Shown here: piece after piece, positions 59,054-64,000 of the stretch
How the letters are laid out: each line of letters begins with the position of its first letter
Position numbering within the stretch: the stretch's first letter is position 1
Assembly: GCF_025447595.1 (NCBI RefSeq)
Contig: NZ_JAOEJU010000020.1
Location: forward strand, 54,627 to 118,626
Direction: 5' to 3'
From: Pseudomonas koreensis
GTDB taxonomy: Bacteria > Pseudomonadota > Gammaproteobacteria > Pseudomonadales > Pseudomonadaceae
DNA: 64,000 bases
Notes under the pieces: generated by a model
Seen by the model: the letters and a program-made list of their open reading frames with translations, nothing else
Told to the model about the DNA's origin: nothing
The model's database searches: none
Translations under genes and position numbers: made by a program

Positions 59054-59647
59054 ATGTTGAAAAAGACTCTGGCCGCTCTGGCAATCGGCTCTGCCGTCCT
59101 GTCCGCCAACGTGATGGCCGCTGACTACGTGGTTGATAAAGAAGGCCAGCACGCCTTCGTCGACTTCAAGATCAGCCACCTGGGCTACAGCTTCATCACC
59201 GGCACCTTCAAGGACATCAGCGGCAAATTCAGCTTCGACGCTGCCAAGCCTGAAGACAGCAAGATCGAGTTCGACGTGAAGACCGCCAGCGTGTTCACCA
59301 ACCACGCCGAGCGTGACAAGCACATCGCCAGCAAAGACTTCCTGGACGTGGGCAAATTCGCTGACGCCAAATTCGTTTCGACCAGCGTCAAATCCACCGG
59401 CAAGAACGCCGCTGGCAAAGACACTGCTGACGTGACCGGCGACCTGACCCTGCACGGCGTGACCAAGCCGATCGTGGTCAAGGCCACTTTCCTGGGTGAA
59501 GGCAAGGATCCATGGGGCGGCTACCGTGCCGGCTTCGAAGGCACCACCAGCATCAAGCGCTCTGATTTCGGCAAGATGATGGATCTGGGTCCACAGTCCG
59601 ACAACGTCGACCTGTACATCTCGTTTGAAGGTGTCAAAGCGAAGTAA
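59054..59647 (+). CDS. Periplasmic YceI-family lipid/isoprenoid-binding protein
   Basis: 197 residues from ATG 59054. Signal peptide cleaved after VMA (about residue 22). The mature part is the lipocalin-like YceI fold, with HAFVDFKISHLGYSFITGTFKDISGKF and the late ADVTGDLTLHGVTKPIVVKATF. Family members bind polyprenyl chains. Co-transcription with the b561 gene suggests a quinone- or isoprenoid-linked periplasmic role, which remains inference. A strong terminator follows. Confidence 0.93.
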   Translation: MLKKTLAALAIGSAVLSANVMAADYVVDKEGQHAFVDFKISHLGYSFITGTFKDISGKFSFDAAKPEDSKIEFDVKTASVFTNHAERDKHIASKDFLDVGKFADAKFVSTSVKSTGKNAAGKDTADVTGDLTLHGVTKPIVVKATFLGEGKDPWGGYRAGFEGTTSIKRSDFGKMMDLGPQSDNVDLYISFEGVKAK

Positions 59648-59663
59648 TCTTCGCCCGACACAT

Positions 59664-59700
59664 AAAAACGCCCCCGGTCTTGTGACCGGGGGCGTTTTTT
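59664..59700. terminator. Rho-independent terminator after yceI
   Basis: Stem CGCCCCCGGTC / GACCGGGGGCG with a TTGT loop, flanked by five A and six T. It can work in both directions. Confidence 0.93.
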
Positions 59701-59725
59701 ATTGCCCGCAATAACACACGCCCCT

Positions 59726-59815
59726 TGTGGGAGCGAGCTTGCTCGCGATGAGGCCGGCACATTCAAAAGATTGTCGACTGACACGACGCCATCGCGAGCA
59801 AGCTCGCTCCCACAG
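59726..59815. repeat. REP pair, long-interior class
   Basis: GTGGGAG-outward inverted cores with a 43-base interior, loop variant TT in both arms. It lies between the two terminators of convergent yceI and the helicase gene. Confidence 0.93.
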
Positions 59816-59833
59816 GATTCTGTGTTGGTCAAT

Positions 59834-59866
59834 AAAATGCCCCGGTTTGAGGCCGGGGCATTTTTT
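59834..59866. terminator. Rho-independent terminator of the DEAD-box helicase gene
   Basis: AAAATGCCCCGG and CCGGGGCATTTT form a stem with a 7-base loop; T tracts occur on both strands. It lies 15 bases beyond the helicase stop codon. Confidence 0.9.
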
Positions 59867-59880
59867 GTTACAGCGTTAAC

Positions 59881-61758
59881 TCAGCGATTGCGGGTCAGCA
59901 AGGCCGGTTTTTCGCCGCGTGGGCGGCTTGGCAGTTGATCCAGTTGCTCAGGCGTCGGGAAGCGGTCGGCTTTCGATTCCTTGTGCATGATCTTCGGCCC
60001 GCTGCTGCGCGGGTTCTGCACGGCCGGTTCAGCGCGTTGCTGATCGTCACGGGCCGGGCGGCGGTTGCGCGAGTTTTCGTCGCGACGACCCTGGCCGTCA
60101 CGCGGGGCGCCATTGCGCGGACCGCTGCGTTTGCCTGGCGGTGTGCCGGTGCTCGAGCCGTTGCTGTTGCGCGGGCCGTTCTGGCGACCTTGCGACTGAC
60201 CGCCGCGTGGTGCGCCCGAACCGGCGCCCTGGCCCTGACCACCAGGACGGCGGCCACGACCACCGGCCGGAGCCTGCTTCGGCACGTAATCAACGCGGTT
60301 ACCGAAGTTATCGATATCGTCGTCGAGGAACTCGTCCGGAGCGCGGTCAGCAGCGGCGCGTGGCGGCTGGCTTGGTTGGCGCTGTTCGCGGGCCGGGGTG
60401 CCTTCGCGGGGCTTTTGTTGACGGGCTGGACGCTCGCCACGCTCACCGCGTTCGCCGGCAGGTTTTTCCTTGCCCTTGTCTTTGCCTTTGTCTTTACGAC
60501 CACCGCCACCGCCGCCGCCATTCGGGCCGTCACCGCGTGGGCCGCGTGCATTGCGCGGGTTACGCATGTCCGGACGCTCGCGTACTTCCGGCTTTTCGGC
60601 CTCGATGGTGCTGGCATCGAAGCCCATCAGGTCGCCGTCGGCGATTTTCTGCTTGGTCATGCGTTCGATGCTTTTCAGCAGTTTTTCTTCATCCGGCGCA
60701 ACCAGCGAGATCGCCTCGCCCGAACGACCGGCCCGGCCGGTACGGCCGATACGGTGCACGTAGTCTTCATCGACGTTCGGCAGTTCGAAGTTGACCACGT
60801 GTGGCAACTGGTCAATGTCCAGACCGCGCGCCGCGATGTCGGTTGCTACCAGGATGCGCACCTGGTTGGCCTTGAAGTCGGCCAAGGCCTTGGTGCGGGC
60901 GTTCTGGCTTTTGTTGCCGTGGATCGCCACAGCCGGCAGGCCGTGTTTGTCCAGGTACTCGGCCAGGCGGTTGGCGCCGTGCTTGGTGCGGGTGAACACC
61001 AGCACCTGTTCCCACGCGCCGGCGGTGATCAGGTGGGCCAGCAGCGCACGCTTGTGGCTGGCTGGCAGACGGAATACGCGTTGTTCGATGCGCTCGACCG
61101 TGGTGTTCGGCGGCGTCACTTCGATGCGTTCCGGGTTGTGCAGCAGCTTGCCGGCGAGGTCGGTGATGTCTTTGGAGAAGGTCGCCGAGAACAGCAGGTT
61201 CTGGCGCTTGGCCGGCAGGCGCGCGAGAACTTTCTTCACGTCGTGGACGAAGCCCATGTCGAGCATGCGGTCGGCTTCGTCGAGCACGAGGATTTCAACG
61301 TGGGACAGATCGACACTGCCCTGGCCGCACAGGTCGAGCAGACGACCCGGGCAGGCAACCAGTACGTCCACACCACGGGACATGGCCTGAACCTGCGGGT
61401 TCATGCCGACGCCGCCGAAGATGCAGGCGCTGACGAATTTCAGGTCACGGGCGTAGATCTTGAAGCTGTCGTGTACCTGGGCCGCGAGTTCGCGGGTCGG
61501 GGTCAGGACCAGCACGCGCGGCTGGCGCGGGCCGTGACGCTGGGATTTGTCCGGGTGGCCGTTGGGGAACAGCCGCTCCAGGATCGGAAGGGCGAAACCG
61601 CCGGTTTTACCGGTACCTGTCTGTGCCGCAACCATCAGGTCGCGACCTTGCAACACGGCGGGAATGGCCCGCTGTTGCACCGGAGTAGGCTCGGTATAGC
61701 CCGCGTCTTCGATAGCGCGGACCAAAGCCTCGGAGAGACCGAGGGAAGCAAAGGACAT
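59881..61758 (-). CDS. rhlE: RhlE-type DEAD-box RNA helicase with basic C-terminal tail
   Basis: 625 residues from ATG 61758. Motifs in order: Q motif YTEPTPVQQRAIP, AQTGTGKT, PTRELAAQV, DEAD, SAT, ATDIAARGLD and HRIGRTGRAG. The helicase core ends near residue 380; the remaining 240 residues are rich in Gly, Arg, Lys, Pro and Asn, a disordered RNA-binding tail as seen in RhlE proteins. It probably acts in ribosome assembly or RNA turnover, and cold adaptation. The 222 bases upstream, before the solute-binding gene, contain nothing I recognise. Confidence 0.93.
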   Translation of the reverse strand: MSFASLGLSEALVRAIEDAGYTEPTPVQQRAIPAVLQGRDLMVAAQTGTGKTGGFALPILERLFPNGHPDKSQRHGPRQPRVLVLTPTRELAAQVHDSFKIYARDLKFVSACIFGGVGMNPQVQAMSRGVDVLVACPGRLLDLCGQGSVDLSHVEILVLDEADRMLDMGFVHDVKKVLARLPAKRQNLLFSATFSKDITDLAGKLLHNPERIEVTPPNTTVERIEQRVFRLPASHKRALLAHLITAGAWEQVLVFTRTKHGANRLAEYLDKHGLPAVAIHGNKSQNARTKALADFKANQVRILVATDIAARGLDIDQLPHVVNFELPNVDEDYVHRIGRTGRAGRSGEAISLVAPDEEKLLKSIERMTKQKIADGDLMGFDASTIEAEKPEVRERPDMRNPRNARGPRGDGPNGGGGGGGRKDKGKDKGKEKPAGERGERGERPARQQKPREGTPAREQRQPSQPPRAAADRAPDEFLDDDIDNFGNRVDYVPKQAPAGGRGRRPGGQGQGAGSGAPRGGQSQGRQNGPRNSNGSSTGTPPGKRSGPRNGAPRDGQGRRDENSRNRRPARDDQQRAEPAVQNPRSSGPKIMHKESKADRFPTPEQLDQLPSRPRGEKPALLTRNR

Positions 61759-61980
61759 GAGTAATCCTGTTTCAGTTAGGGCTTGGCCCAATGGGAGTCT
61801 TGCCTGGCGCGAATGGCGTTTAAGAGGACGCAATCCCGTCCGGTCCTGCTGCGGTTCCGAAGGCACGTCCGGAGCGCTCGCGCGGGCTGAAAAGCTGCGC
61901 TGTAGCGGGTCGGGAGGCCTGTTACGGTTCCGGGCGTCCGGGCGTGAGCCTGGCGGGAACGCCGGAGTATAACAGAGCAA

Positions 61981-62793
61981 TCACTGCGCGCTGCTTTCCT
62001 GCTGCTCAACGGTTTTGCCACTGGCGGTGGCGCTGCCTAGCGGCGCCGTCAGGGCAGGGGCCGCGCCGTAGCGGGCGCTCAGTTCGGCATAGGCCGGTTC
62101 GCGCTTGAAACGTTTGAGCTCGGCGCCAAATCGCTGCACCAGCAGATCCATCCCCGCGTTGCGCCGTACGGCCAGAAACTGGCTCTGGCGGCTGATGACG
62201 GTCGGGTTCTCGGTGATCTGGTTGCGGATATCCAGTTCATCCAGCAAGTGCTGACCCACGCGGCGATCAGTGATCAGCAGATCGATCCGCCCGCGCAGCA
62301 GTTTGCCGAAGTTGGCTTCGTGCGTCGGGGCCGGCTCGCGGGTGAAGAGGGTCGATTCCCTGAAGTCCGGGCTGTATAGATAGCCCGGTGAAGTACCAAT
62401 GGTCAGGCCTTTGAGATCTTCCAGAGAGCGAAAAGGATGCGGTCGGTCGTTGGCATAGAACATCACGAACTCGACATCCGACAGCGGCTCGCTGGGGTAG
62501 AGCAACATGGTGTCGCGTTCGTCGCTGTGAAAAATATCCAGCGCGCCGTCGGCCTGGCCGGTTTCAAGCATCGACAGGCAGCGTTTCCACGGCAAAAACT
62601 GCCATTCGACTTCGATACCCAGACGTTTGAACACGATGGCGGTGGTTTCGTAGTCCAGCCCGAGGTTCTTGCCGCCTTGTTCATAGACGTACGGCGCCCA
62701 CGGTTCGGTGACGATACGCAGCTTCTCGCCCCGAGCCGCAAAGCTCAGGCAAGCAAAAACCAGCACGGCGAATAACTGCGTGATCAAAGGCAT
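61981..62793 (-). CDS. Periplasmic solute-binding protein (family 3 type), orphan
   Basis: 270 residues with a signal peptide (about 1-20). The mature start LRIVTEPWAPYVYEQGGKNLGLDYETTAIVFKRLGIEVEW is typical of family 3 binding proteins; EWQFLPWKRCLSMLETGQADGALDIF is the conserved second segment. No permease or ATPase gene is adjacent, so it may feed an unlinked transporter or a sensor. The ligand is unknown. Confidence 0.82.
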   Translation of the reverse strand: MPLITQLFAVLVFACLSFAARGEKLRIVTEPWAPYVYEQGGKNLGLDYETTAIVFKRLGIEVEWQFLPWKRCLSMLETGQADGALDIFHSDERDTMLLYPSEPLSDVEFVMFYANDRPHPFRSLEDLKGLTIGTSPGYLYSPDFRESTLFTREPAPTHEANFGKLLRGRIDLLITDRRVGQHLLDELDIRNQITENPTVISRQSQFLAVRRNAGMDLLVQRFGAELKRFKREPAYAELSARYGAAPALTAPLGSATASGKTVEQQESSAQ

Positions 62794-62867
62794 GAGTTGA
62801 GATTACGACGAGAAACGCCAAAGAGCCAGAAACTGGCTGCAGAAGCTCTGTTTCGGGCGTTAAACGC

Positions 62868-62915
62868 AAAAAATCGCAGTGGCGACAGCGTTTCAGGGCT
62901 GTCACGACTGCGATC
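62868..62915 (-). terminator. Rho-independent terminator after metF
   Basis: On the minus strand GATCGCAGTCGTGACAGC pairs imperfectly with GCTGTCGCCACTGCGAT (two mismatches) and is followed by six T. The GATCGCAG..ACAGC shape also resembles another small Pseudomonas repeat family. Confidence 0.7.
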
Positions 62916-62938
62916 TTCTGTTCTCGCGGTTACGTCTT

Positions 62939-63784
62939 TTAGCGCGGCAACTTCAGGTTGTTCCAGATCGCCAGGCTAGGTTCGGCCTGATTCATGGAAT
63001 AGAAGTGCAGGCCGGGTGCCCCGCCTTGCAGCAGGCGTTCGCACATCTCGGTGACGACCTGTTCGCCAAAGCGCTGGATGCTTTGGCTGTCATCGCCGTA
63101 GGCCTCCAGCTGCTTGCGGATCCAGCGCGGGATTTCCGCACCGCAGGCATCGGAGAAGCGCGCGAGCTTGCTGTAGTTGGTGATCGGCATGATCCCCGGA
63201 ACAACCGGGATGTCCACGCCCAGCGCCTGCAAACGGTCGACAAAGTAGAAGTAGCTGTCGGCGTTGAAGAAGTACTGGGTGATTGCGCTGTCGGCGCCGG
63301 CACGGGCCTTGCGCACGAAGTTGGCGAGATCGTCTTCGTAGTTGCGCGCTTGCGGATGCATCTCCGGGTAAGCGGCGACTTCGATGTGGAAATGATTGCC
63401 GGTTTCTTCACGAATGAATTCAACCAGTTCATTGGCGTGACGCAGCTCGCCGCTGGTCATGCCCATGCCGGACGGCAGGTCACCGCGCAGGGCGACGATG
63501 CGCTTGATGCCGGCAGCCTTGTATTCGTTCAGCAGGCCGCGCAGGTCGTCCTTGCTGTCGCCGACGCACGACAGGTGCGGGGCGGCGGGTACTTTGACTT
63601 CGCTTTCCAGCTGCAACACGGTGTTCAGCGTGCGGTCACGGGTCGAGCCGCCAGCGCCGTAGGTGCAGGAAAAGAAATCAGGGTTGTAGGTGGCCAGCTG
63701 ACGGGCAGTGGCGAGCAGTTTTTCATGCCCAGCATCGGTCTTGGTCGGGAAGAACTCGAAGCTGTAGCGACGGTCTTGGGACAT
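62939..63784 (-). CDS. metF: Methylenetetrahydrofolate reductase
   Basis: 281 residues from ATG 63784 (AAGGG seven bases upstream; ATG 63790 has no fitting ribosome site). The start YSFEFFPTKTDAGHEKL with the catalytic Glu, SCTYGAGGSTRDRT, and VALRGDLPSG are family signatures. It makes 5-methyl-tetrahydrofolate for methionine synthesis using FAD and NADH. ahcY lies upstream, so the two serve the methyl cycle together, separated by a REP pair. Confidence 0.96.
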   Translation of the reverse strand: MSQDRRYSFEFFPTKTDAGHEKLLATARQLATYNPDFFSCTYGAGGSTRDRTLNTVLQLESEVKVPAAPHLSCVGDSKDDLRGLLNEYKAAGIKRIVALRGDLPSGMGMTSGELRHANELVEFIREETGNHFHIEVAAYPEMHPQARNYEDDLANFVRKARAGADSAITQYFFNADSYFYFVDRLQALGVDIPVVPGIMPITNYSKLARFSDACGAEIPRWIRKQLEAYGDDSQSIQRFGEQVVTEMCERLLQGGAPGLHFYSMNQAEPSLAIWNNLKLPR

Positions 63785-63829
63785 GGTCATACCCTTGGAA
63801 ACAAGAACCTTCGAGGCGCTGCAATTCCA

Positions 63830-63920
63830 TGTGGGAGCGAGCTTGCTCGCGAAAACGGTGGGTCAGCCAACAATGGTGTTGAATGATAAACCGCATTCGC
63901 GAGCAAGCTCGCTCCCACAG
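63830..63920. repeat. REP pair, long-interior class
   Basis: GTGGGAG-outward inverted cores with a 44-base interior containing GTGTTGAATGATAAACCGC, close to the copy at 17998. Loop variant TT. It lies between ahcY and metF, both leftward. Confidence 0.93.
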
Positions 63921-63943
63921 GAAGAGCGAGCAGTCAGCGCCTG

Positions 63944-64000
63944 TTAGTAGCGGTAAGCGTGCGGCTTGAACGGGCCTTCGACGGTCACGCCGATGTAGTC
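63944..64000 (-). CDS. ahcY: Adenosylhomocysteinase, C-terminal end only
   Basis: The last 18 codons and the TAA stop are inside the window; they read DYIGVTVEGPFKPHAYRY, the conserved C-terminus of S-adenosylhomocysteine hydrolase including the Lys and Tyr-Arg-Tyr end that close the NAD site of the neighbouring subunit. It hydrolyses S-adenosylhomocysteine to adenosine and homocysteine. The remainder, and any upstream SAH riboswitch, lies beyond the window. Confidence 0.85.
   Translation of the reverse strand, partial: DYIGVTVEGPFKPHAYRY

Noticed and set aside
17998..63920. CRISPR-like repetition of the GTGGGAGC...CTCGCGA units
   Set aside because: Units are scattered singly or as inverted pairs across 59 kb rather than in a spaced direct-repeat array, and no cas genes are present.

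Overview
The window is a stretch of a Pseudomonas chromosome, most likely from the P. fluorescens group. It is GC-rich, nearly fully coding and collinear with core Pseudomonas blocks (ftsYEX-rpoH; thiSG-trmB; yggS-proC-metXW-rdgB-hemW facing pilT; pyrR-pyrB-pyrC'-ruvX-algH-tonB-gshB facing pilGHIJ-chpA; mdc; bioA; metF-ahcY). The intergenic repeats (GTGGGAGCGAGC...GCTCGCGA) are of the REP type typical of fluorescent pseudomonads. No rRNA, tRNA, phage, insertion sequence, integron or CRISPR array was seen.

Layout. 1-5 kb: calB-like aldehyde dehydrogenase, a Tat-signal protein and a GMC oxidoreductase (cut by the window edge) read leftward; a TetR-family gene reads the other way, and a palindrome sits inside the calB promoter. 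4-15 kb: sulfurtransferase, AraC regulator, YheT hydrolase, rsmD, two M16 peptidase subunits, ftsYEX, rpoH, mtgA. 15-25 kb: thiamine (thiS, thiG), tRNA modification (trmB), kptA, and a long leftward operon-like series for PLP homeostasis, proline, methionine, nucleotide-pool cleaning and haem-chaperone functions. 25-34 kb: pilT, an NlpC/P60 hydrolase, a double-TM2 protein, the pyrimidine genes with the inactive dihydroorotase-like subunit, ruvX, algH, tonB, gshB. 34-44.5 kb: the pil-chp chemosensory system (pilG, pilH, pilI, pilJ, chpA, chpC), without pilK or chpB. 44.7-53 kb: a complete biotin-independent malonate decarboxylase and malonate transporter operon (mdcABCDEGH, madLM) with its LysR regulator. 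53-64 kb: trhA-like membrane protein, rsmE, bioA, a secreted FAD amine-oxidase-like protein with a Lys/Ala/Pro tail, cytochrome b561, YceI, an RhlE-type helicase, an orphan solute-binding protein, metF and the end of ahcY.

Fourteen REP loci punctuate the gene ends. Thirteen are inverted pairs of two distinct architectures, and the two arms of every pair carry the same loop variant. They occur between convergent or co-directional genes and never in a divergent promoter gap. I see no clear new defence, mobile or biosynthetic system; this is mostly housekeeping DNA. The items most worth following are the REP-pair organisation, the calB/Tat/GMC module with its operator, the in-frame hexanucleotide repeat in ftsY, the reduced Chp pathway, the tailed FAD oxidase, and leader structures before rpoH, pyrR and mdcA.
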